Source of the DNA: Roseivirga echinicomitans
Lineage (GTDB): Bacteria > Bacteroidota > Bacteroidia > Cytophagales > Cyclobacteriaceae
Length of the DNA stretch: 64,000 nt
NCBI RefSeq assembly: GCF_001592935.1
Contig: NZ_LRDB01000023.1
Span: forward strand, 124,001-188,000
Reading direction: 5' to 3'
The notes under the pieces are model-generated. The model made no database searches and was not told where the DNA came from. It was given only the letters and a program-made list of their open reading frames with translations. Below, piece by piece: positions 33,116 to 40,524 of the stretch. How positions within the stretch are numbered: the stretch's first letter is position 1; every line of letters starts with the position of its first letter. The position numbers and the translations under genes were made by a program.

Positions 33116-33892
33116 ATGAACGTTAAGTACATTTTTGGCGCACTGATTACCATTCCCCTGTTGCCAATAATGTACTTTCAAGGCAAAAGAATTCGCTCCA
33201 GCGTGCCTTCTTTACCCGAAGCAAAAGGTACTGAAGGAACTATATCATCATTCCCTTCTTCCAAAGCACTTGAGATTATCACACTAGGCGAAAGCACCAT
33301 TGCTGGTGTGGGTGTGGCTACGCACGAAGAAGGCTTTACAGGAACTTTTGCTAATCACTTGGCCAACAAACTCAGCACAAATATCAGCTGGAAGGTTTAT
33401 GCAAAAAGTGGTTATACCGCGAAACAGGTCACCGAAAAGTTGATTCCTGGCATCAAAGAAACTGAAGCCGACCTTTTTGTGATAGGGCTTGGCGCAAACG
33501 ACTCATTCACTTTCAATAGCCCCAAACAATGGGGGAAAGATGTTGACGCTTTGATTATCGCTTTGAGGGGAAAGTTTGGAAACACTCCGATTCTTTTCAC
33601 AAGCATGCCCCCGATTAAGCTCTTCCCTGCTTTTACCAGCCTAATTAAGTTTTCAATGGGGAACTTGGTTGAAATGCTGGGGGAAACACTTGAGCAGACG
33701 ATTACCAAACATGACAATGTTTTTTACGATGCTCAGAAAATCAGTTTTGAAAATTGGATCGATAAAATAGATCCTTCCACCAATAGCTCAGACTTCTTTA
33801 GCGATGGTGTTCATCCTTCCAAACTTACCTATCAAGTTTGGGCAAAGGAAACTGCTAATTATGTAGTTCAGAATTCGCTGATCAAGGCTTAG
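33116..33892 (+). CDS. SGNH/GDSL-type esterase
   Basis: A 258-aa SGNH hydrolase with an N-terminal hydrophobic anchor or signal (residues 1-23). Block I is LGESTIAGVG with the catalytic serine, block III is IGLGANDSF with the oxyanion Asn, and block V is SDGVHPSKLTY with the catalytic Asp-x-x-His. Members deacylate lipids, sugars or peptidoglycan. Block I reads GES instead of GDS, as in several bacterial members. Substrate unknown; location is likely periplasmic. It is the last gene of the DUF4494 operon. Confidence 0.85.
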   Translation: MNVKYIFGALITIPLLPIMYFQGKRIRSSVPSLPEAKGTEGTISSFPSSKALEIITLGESTIAGVGVATHEEGFTGTFANHLANKLSTNISWKVYAKSGYTAKQVTEKLIPGIKETEADLFVIGLGANDSFTFNSPKQWGKDVDALIIALRGKFGNTPILFTSMPPIKLFPAFTSLIKFSMGNLVEMLGETLEQTITKHDNVFYDAQKISFENWIDKIDPSTNSSDFFSDGVHPSKLTYQVWAKETANYVVQNSLIKA

Positions 33893-33912
33893 TTTCTACT
33901 ATATTCTGAGAA

Positions 33913-33993
33913 AACCCTCCAAAAGTTGATGTTCCTAGATCAACAGGAGTTAACCGCTCCTTTCAATGAATAAAAGAGAATTTTAGGAGGGTT
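33913..33993. repeat. 81-bp inverted-repeat element with AACCCTCC ends
   Basis: AACCCTCCAAAA (33913-33924) pairs with TTTTAGGAGGGTT (33981-33993, one bulged A). Inside is GTTGAT/ATCAAC (33925-33944), a second hairpin, and a GGAG/CTCC pair. Size and terminal sequence match the element at 11985-12064. It lies between the convergent SGNH and rarA genes and could serve as a terminator for both, or be a member of a small mobile repeat family. Confidence 0.55.
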
Positions 33994-34045
33994 CCGACCA
34001 TTACTGGAGGATGCTAAAGTCTAATATCTAGGTACTCAATACTAT

Positions 34046-35314
34046 TTAATACCCATACTTTTCTTTCCACATGGCTTGCAGACGTTTGCGCATTTCTTCT
34101 TCGCGTGGGTTTTTACCCGGATCGTAGAGTTTGGTTCCTTTGATTTCCGCAGGCAAAAATTCTTGATTTACAAAGTTACCGGAGAAGTCATGCGAGTATT
34201 TGTAGCCTTTGCCATAACCCTCTTCCTTCATCAATTTAGTTGGCGCATTACGAATGGGCAATGGCACTTGTAAATCGCCAGTTTGACGCACCAAAGCTTG
34301 GGCTTGGTTGATGGCCATGTAGGCCGCATTACTTTTAGCGGAAGCCGCCAAATAAGTAACGCATTGTGACAAAACAATTCTACCTTCAGGATAACCGATC
34401 ATACTCACGGCCTGAAATGCTGTGGTGGCAATGACCAAAGCAGTAGGGTTTGCGTTCCCAATATCTTCGGAAGCCAATATGACCAACCTGCGAGCAATAA
34501 ACTTGATGTCTTCACCGCCTTCGATCATTCTTGCTAAATAATACACCGCAGCGTTGGGGTCGCTACCGCGAATGGATTTGATAAAAGCCGAAATGATATC
34601 GTAATGCTGTTCGCCTGATTTATCGTAAATGGCCACCCGCTGTTGCGCAATGTCAATCACTTTATCGTCTGTGATTTCTACTTCTTGGTCGCCAAGGTTT
34701 TCCACCACCAAATCGAGTAAATTGAGCAGTTTTCTGGCATCTCCCCCCGAAATACTAAATAGCGCTTGGGTTTCCTTTAAATGAATCGTTTTCTGACTTA
34801 ATATCTTATCCTTCTGAATGGCGCTTTCTACCAACCGAAGTAAGTCTTCTGTAGAAAGCCCTTTGAGCGTGTACACTTGCGATCGCGACAAAAGTGCTGA
34901 ATTGACTTCGAAAGAAGGGTTTTCTGTGGTGGCACCGATCAAAGTAACATCTCCTTTTTCCACCGCACCCAAAAGGGCATCTTGCTGCGACTTATTAAAG
35001 CGATGAATTTCGTCAATAAAAAGAATGGTGTTCGATTGAAATTTAGCCCTTTGAATTACCTCTCTGATTTCTTTTACCCCTGCGCTTATTGCACTCAGGG
35101 ATATAAAAGGGGCTTTTACGGTATTGGCTATAATATTGGCAATGGTGGTTTTACCCACGCCCGGAGGTCCCCAAAGAATCATGGATGGAATTCCGCCCGA
35201 CTCAATAGCCCTGCGCAAAACTCCGTTTTTTCCAACCAAATGCTCTTGACCAATCAGGTCGTCTAAGGTTTGGGGACGGATGCGTTCGGCAAGGGGTTTT
35301 TGAGACATTTCCAT
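34046..35314 (-). CDS. rarA: Replication-associated recombination protein A (AAA+ ATPase)
   Basis: A 422-aa AAA+ ATPase of the RarA/MgsA/WRNIP1 family that acts at stalled replication forks and interacts with SSB and the replisome. Features: RPQTLDDLIGQEHLVG at the N terminus, Walker A GPPGVGKTT (49-57), Walker B with sensor region LFIDEIHRFNKSQQDALLG, GATTENPSFEVN, and the C-terminal clamp-loader-like oligomerisation domain with SAFIKSIRGSDPNAAVYYLA and RNAPTKLMKEEGYGKGYKY. Full family length. A TAATTTCG element four bases before the ATG (35319-35326) may be its promoter. Confidence 0.95.
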   Translation of the reverse strand: MEMSQKPLAERIRPQTLDDLIGQEHLVGKNGVLRRAIESGGIPSMILWGPPGVGKTTIANIIANTVKAPFISLSAISAGVKEIREVIQRAKFQSNTILFIDEIHRFNKSQQDALLGAVEKGDVTLIGATTENPSFEVNSALLSRSQVYTLKGLSTEDLLRLVESAIQKDKILSQKTIHLKETQALFSISGGDARKLLNLLDLVVENLGDQEVEITDDKVIDIAQQRVAIYDKSGEQHYDIISAFIKSIRGSDPNAAVYYLARMIEGGEDIKFIARRLVILASEDIGNANPTALVIATTAFQAVSMIGYPEGRIVLSQCVTYLAASAKSNAAYMAINQAQALVRQTGDLQVPLPIRNAPTKLMKEEGYGKGYKYSHDFSGNFVNQEFLPAEIKGTKLYDPGKNPREEEMRKRLQAMWKEKYGY

Positions 35315-35413
35315 GCAACGAAATTAGGAAGGTTAAGTGAGAAGAACAGAGATAACTCTCCAAATTTGTACAACAATTTTCAGCCTTGTAAAATGTCAAA
35401 TTGAAGAAAGGAA

Positions 35414-35662
35414 TTAGAACCTCCGCTCCCACTGGCTGGCGTTCTGTTTTCTTTTGAGTTCGCCCGAGTCAATCATTTCTTGAAGGCGAGGCAAACGTTC
35501 GGCATTTCTAGAAGTCATATGCCAGTAACCGCAGTCACGACATTCATACACATTCTGCGGCCCTTGGTGTTCTGCAAAGCCTTTGTAAATATGCTGATCG
35601 ATCAGGGCATCTTCGGCCAAGTGCTGAGAATCGTATTGAATTTTACCTGAGGAGCAACGCAT
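35414..35662 (-). CDS. Small zinc-ribbon-like protein
   Basis: An 82-aa protein with a putative metal-binding motif CRDCGYWHMT (two Cys, one His) near residues 41-50 and a basic C-terminal half. The N-terminal Cys3 might be a further ligand. I do not recognise the family but the compact Cys-x-x-Cys-x-x-x-His unit plus basic residues suggests nucleic-acid or ribosome association. A perfect TATCTTTG element ends four bases before its ATG, which supports both the gene and the start. Confidence 0.65.
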   Translation of the reverse strand: MRCSSGKIQYDSQHLAEDALIDQHIYKGFAEHQGPQNVYECRDCGYWHMTSRNAERLPRLQEMIDSGELKRKQNASQWERRF

Positions 35663-35666
35663 AGGA

Positions 35667-35674
35667 CAAAGATA
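35667..35674 (-). promoter_or_regulatory. Bacteroidota -7 promoter element, four bases from start codon
   Basis: On the minus strand TATCTTTG is followed by TCCT and then the ATG of the zinc-ribbon-like gene. The distance is identical to that seen at the fic gene, so the predicted mRNA 5' end falls on or next to the ATG. Confidence 0.45.
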
Positions 35675-35810
35675 CTGAAGAGGAGTTAATCAAGACATTA
35701 ATATAAAGTAGTTTTCTTTCCGACAAGAATGAAAGTCGCTACTACACTTTTTATCAAAACAGGTTGAAGGCAATTAATTATTCGTTTGGGGAGACGCCTT
35801 GAAAGCCACT

Positions 35811-36047
35811 TCAAATAAACCTTTTATACATAAAGGCTCTTCCGCTTCCCGATTTCAAGTACTTCTCGAAAGCAAAGGCCTTATATTTGTCCGGAAAATT
35901 AATGCTGAGTACTACCTCAAAAGGCAATCTTGATTTCGTGTAGCTCACTTCTCCTTTATTGTGCCTTTTTAATCGTTCTTCAAGACTACCAGTACAGCCC
36001 ACATAATGAGAACCATCAGAACATTTAAGGATGTAAACGGTGTGCAT
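35811..36047 (-). CDS. GIY-YIG domain small nuclease-like protein
   Basis: A 78-aa single GIY-YIG domain of the UPF0213/YhbQ type. The N terminus has the paired strands YILKCSDGSHYVGCTG, where the usual YIG triplet is YVG; next comes LEERLKRHNKG with the catalytic arginine, and AFAFEKYLKSGSGRAF with the glutamate. Proteins of this kind are common, often in multiple copies, and some act in DNA repair; the role of this one is unknown. It is complete in length. Downstream toward tmRNA lie inverted repeats. Confidence 0.85.
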   Translation of the reverse strand: MHTVYILKCSDGSHYVGCTGSLEERLKRHNKGEVSYTKSRLPFEVVLSINFPDKYKAFAFEKYLKSGSGRAFMYKRFI

Positions 36048-36145
36048 GAATGAAATTTCTTACCATTCAAGATAAATAGATTAGAGAGTATTTACAATCA
36101 AGAAAAGTGAATTTAAATACCGTAAGGAGCCCGCCTACGCTAGAG

Positions 36146-36182
36146 CTTCGGTGGATAAAACCGTGGAGTGTCTCCACCGAAG
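36146..36182. repeat. Inverted repeat CTTCGGTGGA
   Basis: CTTCGGTGGA (36146-36155) is inverted at TCCACCGAAG (36173-36182) with a 17-nt loop. Together with a nearby GCCCGCC motif at 36129-36135 it resembles the compound hairpin that ends tmRNA transcription at 36222-36264, suggesting related extragenic palindromes. The remaining sequence between the GIY-YIG gene and tmRNA shows nothing else. Confidence 0.5.
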
Positions 36183-36221
36183 CCCGCAAGTACTGAGGCC
36201 TCGAAACAACAGGTGTTGGTT

Positions 36222-36264
36222 AAAAAAATAAAGCCCGCCTTCGCTCTAAAGAGCTATGGCGGGC
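36222..36264 (-). terminator. Rho-independent terminator of tmRNA
   Basis: On the minus strand, six nt after the mature tmRNA end, GCCCGCC (36264-36258) pairs with GGCGGGC (36239-36233), with an inner GCTCT/AGAGC stem, followed by TTTATTTTTTT. A strong GC-rich stem with a U-tract is a textbook intrinsic terminator. Confidence 0.85.
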
Positions 36265-36269
36265 GAAGG

Positions 36270-36636
36270 TGGAGCCGGAGGGGTTCGAACCCTCGTCCAG
36301 ATAAGGAACACGAAGCGCCTTCTACATGCTTATTCGCTGATTATTTTTCGAGTCTAGCAAGGTCAGCAACCAACCTAATCTACACCTTATCCGCAATTGG
36401 TCTTACCGCTTCTATCACGACACCTAGAAACGGCCAGTTCTGCGTGTGATGCCTCGATTTCCCACCCGGCAGAACAGAGGGTGAGAGAGACACATTGCTA
36501 CTAATTCTTAATTAGGCAGCAAGGGCAAATTGTCTTTCGCCAATTATAAATGTGAAAGTTTTATTTAAGGGAAATACTCACAACTCCCTGCATGCTTACA
36601 CTTGAATTACACCTACTGTCAATTCCAGTCGGCCCC
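36270..36636 (-). ncRNA. ssrA: tmRNA (SsrA)
   Basis: A 367-nt transfer-messenger RNA that rescues stalled ribosomes. The 5' end GGGGCCG (36636-36630) pairs with CGGCTCC (36279-36273) to form the acceptor stem, with one G-U wobble. The T arm with GGTTCGAACC lies next to the 3' end, and CCA at 36272-36270 is encoded. The tag frame, from 36541 down to the TAA at 36514-36512, reads GERQFALAA, close to the GENNYALAA type of tags in Bacteroidota. The ALAA end is a protease signal for ClpXP. The structure is one piece, not permuted. Terminated by the hairpin just downstream. Confidence 0.95.
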
Positions 36637-36676
36637 ATGTAATAAGAAAAGGCCGTTTGCCTTCCTGTTTAGTCTG

Positions 36677-36684
36677 CGAAAGTA
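36677..36684 (-). promoter_or_regulatory. Candidate tmRNA promoter -7 element
   Basis: TACTTTCG on the minus strand matches TAnnTTTG with one mismatch. It lies 41 nt upstream of the mature 5' end, which leaves a leader removable by RNase P. A weak TTTAG sits about 18 nt further upstream. Confidence 0.3.
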
Positions 36685-36819
36685 CGGTCTTTTCTACAGC
36701 TTCTAAACATCTTCAACAAAAGAATGTTGCTAGAAAGTTTCAAAACCACACTTATATCTATTCTTTAAAACCCTATGCCGTCCAAAAGGTTATGTAAGAA
36801 CAAATTTAAAAAATGAATT

Positions 36820-37131
36820 ATGAAAACTAACGATAGAACACTTTCGCAGGTATTGGCAGAATTGAACGAAAAAGGCTTTAAGGAGCAATTTACAGCCAAA
36901 GAAAAGAGTATTGTGGCGACAGCCAGCAAGAAAGAATACACCCCTTACCAGCTAAAAATTGTAGATACTTTCCGTTTTGATGGCATGACCAACCCTGGTG
37001 ATGAGGAAGAGATTTTTGTGATCGAAGCCAATGATGGCACCAGAGGCACCTTAATTATGGCAGGAGGCCCTGATCAGTCGCAGAATGTGGATTTGGTGAA
37101 GGAGATTCCTGAGGCTGCTCCATTGGACTAA
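36820..37131 (+). CDS. Conserved small protein of unknown function
   Basis: A 103-aa soluble protein beginning MKTNDRTLSQVLAELNEKGF. Proteins of this look in Bacteroidota are sometimes labelled phosphoribosylpyrophosphate synthetase, but nothing of that enzyme (no PRPP-binding loop, far too short) is visible. The sequence suggests an N-terminal helix, then several strands (YQLKIVDTFRFDG, EEIFVIEANDGTRGTLI). Function unknown. Its last 77 nt overlap, in antisense, the end of the convergent MOSC gene. A roughly 180-bp non-coding stretch separates it from tmRNA. Confidence 0.7.
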   Translation: MKTNDRTLSQVLAELNEKGFKEQFTAKEKSIVATASKKEYTPYQLKIVDTFRFDGMTNPGDEEEIFVIEANDGTRGTLIMAGGPDQSQNVDLVKEIPEAAPLD

Positions 37132-37612
37132 GCTTGTCATCAAGAGAAATGAGACCAGAGGTTAAGATTCTGGCGGTTATTCCTCCATGCCCACGCATGG
37201 CGTTATAGCCGCCATTACCCAAATTTTCTTCCATTCTGGAACAAGGGTGACAATCGCCAGTATGTTCTAACACCGCATTCCCGATTCGGAACTTCTTCCC
37301 TTTTAAGGATTGAAGATTAATGCCCTCCACTACAATATTCCTTCTCAATAATAAAGGATCAATTTCAGCTTGCCCAACCATAGAAGCTACAGCCTTTATA
37401 TGCTCAGCTTGAATCAGGGTCACTTGCCGCTTCCCTCCTTTCGATGCATAATGATCTCCTTCTAAACCGATTCCTTCAATGGCATTAACTTCCTGCACAG
37501 CCTGAGGTAGTTCTCCTCTTTCGGGACGGATGGAAATAAAAACCACCTTGCCAGCCTGTGAAAACTGAGTGGTTAAATAAGGAATGGTTTTTTGTTCTAG
37601 TGAAAGCCTCAT
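37055..37612 (-). CDS. MOSC-domain protein
   Basis: A 185-aa protein with one MOSC domain, the molybdenum-cofactor sulfurase C-terminal fold. Seen: EGIGLEGDHYASKGGKRQVTLIQAEH, LRRNIVVEGINL, and TGDCHPCSRME with the conserved cysteine that binds a persulfide or the molybdenum ligand. Such stand-alone proteins are thought to deliver sulfur to or use the molybdenum cofactor (YiiM-like). The C-terminal 22 residues (MEQPQESPSPNPHSATDQGL region) look disordered and are encoded antisense to the neighbouring gene, so they may be a lineage-specific extension. Start is directly after the stop of the sterol-desaturase-like gene (0 nt gap). Confidence 0.85.
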   Translation of the reverse strand: MRLSLEQKTIPYLTTQFSQAGKVVFISIRPERGELPQAVQEVNAIEGIGLEGDHYASKGGKRQVTLIQAEHIKAVASMVGQAEIDPLLLRRNIVVEGINLQSLKGKKFRIGNAVLEHTGDCHPCSRMEENLGNGGYNAMRGHGGITARILTSGLISLDDKLSPMEQPQESPSPNPHSATDQGLLP

Positions 37613-38467
37613 CTATTTCTTCGGAACAAGGTTTTGAACTTGTGCTTCTTCTGGAACCCTATAAGGTTGAAATGGAATTTTGAGCAAGTTGGCCATATCG
37701 TTATTTTCTTTGGGGTCCATGTGAGTATCAATGCCATAAATCAACTCTTTTGTATCTTCCACTTGAGCGAAAGTACCAAAAATACGATCCCAAATGGAAA
37801 AGATATTTCCATAATTGGTATCAGTTAAGGGTTGCGTATAATGATGATGTACTTTATGCATTAATGGCGTAACAAATAACCAAGAAAGGGCTCTATCTAC
37901 TGATTTCGGCATACGGATGTTTGCATGAGTGATATGTGCAAAAAGCACAGAAAGACTTTGATACACCATAATGAGCCACATGGGTGCACCCACAATAATT
38001 ACCGCCAAGATGGTAAATGCAATTCTAAAAATGGTTTCTCCCGGGTGATGCCGCAAACCCGTAGTAACGTCCACCGTGGTATCGCTATGGTGTACTAAAT
38101 GAAATTTCCACATCCATTTCACCTTGTGCTCGGTAAAATGCACCAGATAAGCGCCAATGAAATCAAGCAATAAGACACCAACAATCAATTGCCCCCAAAG
38201 TGGTAAATCAACGACATACAACAGTCCAAACTGATTATTGGCCACCAGATCTGAGGCAGTCAAAAGCACCCCAGCCAAACCAAAGCCAATAACGGCAGTA
38301 GTTAAGGTGAAAAAAAGGTTAAGCCCTGCATGTCTCACTTTTTTATACTGGAAAGTAAAGAGCGGAAGTGTGCCTTCGACAATCCAAAAAACCACCACTC
38401 CGCCAATTAAAATCCCCGCCCGAAACTCTGTGGGGATATTATCAAAGAAATTTACCAAACTTTCCAT
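37613..38467 (-). CDS. Sterol desaturase / fatty acid hydroxylase family membrane enzyme
   Basis: A 284-aa integral membrane di-iron hydroxylase. Histidine clusters expected for the two irons are present: HFTEH, WKFHLVHHSD, TTGLRHHPGE and HKVHHHYTQP. Membrane helices lie near residues 13-35, 48-70, 85-105 and 145-170. The family includes sterol desaturases, carotenoid hydroxylases and fatty acid hydroxylases; the bacterial substrate is uncertain. No lipid-biosynthesis gene is adjacent. It precedes the MOSC gene with no gap, so both are likely one transcript. Confidence 0.88.
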   Translation of the reverse strand: MESLVNFFDNIPTEFRAGILIGGVVVFWIVEGTLPLFTFQYKKVRHAGLNLFFTLTTAVIGFGLAGVLLTASDLVANNQFGLLYVVDLPLWGQLIVGVLLLDFIGAYLVHFTEHKVKWMWKFHLVHHSDTTVDVTTGLRHHPGETIFRIAFTILAVIIVGAPMWLIMVYQSLSVLFAHITHANIRMPKSVDRALSWLFVTPLMHKVHHHYTQPLTDTNYGNIFSIWDRIFGTFAQVEDTKELIYGIDTHMDPKENNDMANLLKIPFQPYRVPEEAQVQNLVPKK

Positions 38468-38559
38468 CTTACAATTTATTCTGCTTGCCTAACATATGCA
38501 ACGTTCGAGCTTAATTTAGAAAGCATAATTCTTTAACTTTCAATACTCAAATCAATACT

Positions 38560-39984
38560 ATGTCTTTTAAAACCTCAGTCCTCGTTCTGCTCCTTTTCCT
38601 TTCTACTCAAATTCTAAATGCCCAAGAATTCTCAAGGGCAGTTCGCCCTTATCTGGCTGTGCAGGAAGATATTGTTGCCCTTACGCATGCTAAAACCATT
38701 GACGGCACTGGCGCAGACATCAAAACGAATCAAACATTGATTTTCCAAAATGGAATTATCACCGCCATGGGAAATACTGGTGATGTGACCATCCCTGCTA
38801 GCGCGAAGGTGATTGACTGCACAGGCAAAACGATAATGCCTGGGATGGTGATGCTCCACGAACATATTTTCTACCCAAAACCTTTCGATGGTATTTTTAG
38901 CGTTTCGCAAATGACATTTACTTTTCCGCGCCTATATTTGGCCGGAGGTGTAACCACCATCCGTACTGCGGGAAGCATTGAACCGCAGACTGATTTGAAC
39001 ATTAGAAAATGGATTGAACAGGGAAGAATGTTAGGACCAAAAATGGACTTAACAAGTCCTTTTATTGAAAGAGAAGGCACATCAGTACCTGAGGTAGGTG
39101 TTATTAAAAGTTCAGATGAAGCAGCTGAAATGGTAAATTTTTGGGCAGACCGAGGCATCAATTCCTTTAAGGTGTATCAGAACATTACAAAAGAAGACCT
39201 CAAAAGCGTAGTAAACGCTGCACATGCCAAAGGCAAAAAAGTAACTGGCCATATCTGTTCTGTCACTTATCGCGAAGCAGCCGAAATCGGCATTGACAAC
39301 CTTGAACATGGGTTCTTCCAAAGCTCCGACTTTGTAGGCGACAAGGTGGATGACTTCTGCCCTGCTTTTAAACGCGGACAAGCATTGCGCGCCTTGCCAG
39401 TAGACGCTCCCGAAATGAAAGAGCTAATGGAGTTTCTGATCGAAAAAGACGTTGCGGTAACTTCAACACTTACCGTTTTTGAGCCTTATACCGATAGAGA
39501 AGTAGTTTTGGGTGGTGGTTTAGAAGCCATGAGTCCAGAAATTCGCGAAAGCCTTGTAACCAGCCATAAGCGTCAGCAAGGAAGAGATTCAACTTCAATT
39601 GTTGACTTTAAAAAGCAAATGGCTTGGGAAAGAATGTTTTACGAAATGGGCGGAAAGCTATTGGCAGGAACAGATCCTACTGGAGCAGGCAGAACCATTG
39701 CAGGTTACGCCAATCAGCGCATGATCGAGCTTTTTATTGAAGCGGGCTTTTCGTTGACTGAAGCAATAAAAATATCCACTTTGGATGGTGCTAAATTTTT
39801 AGAACGTTCTGATAAAGTGGGTTCACTAGAAGTAGGAAAACAAGCAGATATCCTTATCATCAATGGTGACTTAGAGGCAGACGTAAGTAATATCCGAAAA
39901 ATGGAAATTGTTTTTAAAGATGGTGTCGGCTTTAACTCCCCTGCCATTTTCAAATCAATGAACGGCAAAGTAGGTATGTATTAG
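38560..39984 (+). CDS. Secreted amidohydrolase
   Basis: A 474-aa amidohydrolase with an N-terminal signal peptide (cleavage near LNAQ, residue 22). The metal motif normally H-x-H appears as MLHEHIFYPK, then a Lys in INSFKVYQN, GHICS and LEHGFFQ for later metal ligands, and AGTDPTGAG near residue 375 with the catalytic Asp. The composite domain closes with VGSLEVGKQADILIING. It is of the same broad type as the lipoprotein at 6458-7867 but not a close copy. The substrate may be a cyclic imide or dipeptide; unknown. Confidence 0.85.
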   Translation: MSFKTSVLVLLLFLSTQILNAQEFSRAVRPYLAVQEDIVALTHAKTIDGTGADIKTNQTLIFQNGIITAMGNTGDVTIPASAKVIDCTGKTIMPGMVMLHEHIFYPKPFDGIFSVSQMTFTFPRLYLAGGVTTIRTAGSIEPQTDLNIRKWIEQGRMLGPKMDLTSPFIEREGTSVPEVGVIKSSDEAAEMVNFWADRGINSFKVYQNITKEDLKSVVNAAHAKGKKVTGHICSVTYREAAEIGIDNLEHGFFQSSDFVGDKVDDFCPAFKRGQALRALPVDAPEMKELMEFLIEKDVAVTSTLTVFEPYTDREVVLGGGLEAMSPEIRESLVTSHKRQQGRDSTSIVDFKKQMAWERMFYEMGGKLLAGTDPTGAGRTIAGYANQRMIELFIEAGFSLTEAIKISTLDGAKFLERSDKVGSLEVGKQADILIINGDLEADVSNIRKMEIVFKDGVGFNSPAIFKSMNGKVGMY

Positions 39985-40008
39985 ATTTCAATTTTTATAG
40001 ACACAACC

Positions 40009-40461
40009 ATGAAGAACATTTTTAAGTCAGAAGTAACTCAAGAGGTCATTGACAGAATCAACAAACTCACACCAGAAAACCAACCAGTTTGGGGCAAAAT
40101 GAATGTGGGTCAAATGTTGGCACATTGCAGTGTTACTTACGAAATGATTTATGACGGCACACATCAACCACCAAAAGGCATGATGAAATTGATGTTAAAG
40201 TTTTTTGTGAAGGGAATGGTAACTGGCGAAAAACCTTACAAGAAAAATTTAAGAACAGCACCTCAATTCTTAATGACCACCGAAAAAGACTTTGAAACAG
40301 AGAAAAAAAGGCTGATTGACTACCTCACAAAAACGCAAGAACTTGGAGAAGCTCATTTCGACAATAAAGAATCGCTTTCCTTTGGGCGCTTAAATATCAG
40401 GGAATGGAACAATATGTTTTATAAACATTTAGATCATCATTTAAACCAATTTGGCGTCTGA
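40009..40461 (+). CDS. DUF1569 (DinB-like) protein
   Basis: A 150-aa helix-bundle protein of DUF1569, related to the DinB superfamily. Visible features are PVWGKMNVGQMLAHCSVTYEMI, with the histidine that in DinB proteins binds metal, and NMFYKHLDHHLNQF near the C terminus carrying the further histidines. Function unknown; metal-dependent thiol transfer is only a superfamily-level possibility. It is 24 nt after the amidohydrolase gene on the same strand. It is distinct from the BstA-like DinB gene at 4599-5132. Confidence 0.8.
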   Translation: MKNIFKSEVTQEVIDRINKLTPENQPVWGKMNVGQMLAHCSVTYEMIYDGTHQPPKGMMKLMLKFFVKGMVTGEKPYKKNLRTAPQFLMTTEKDFETEKKRLIDYLTKTQELGEAHFDNKESLSFGRLNIREWNNMFYKHLDHHLNQFGV

Positions 40462-40524
40462 CCTCTCGCCAAACATTGTCTTTCACATAACCTGTCTGCA
40501 AATTCGGGTTAATCATAAATTTTA

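Noticed and set aside
36820-37131. Naming the 103-aa protein phosphoribosylpyrophosphate synthetase
   Set aside because: No PRPP synthetase motif is visible and the length is about a third of that enzyme.
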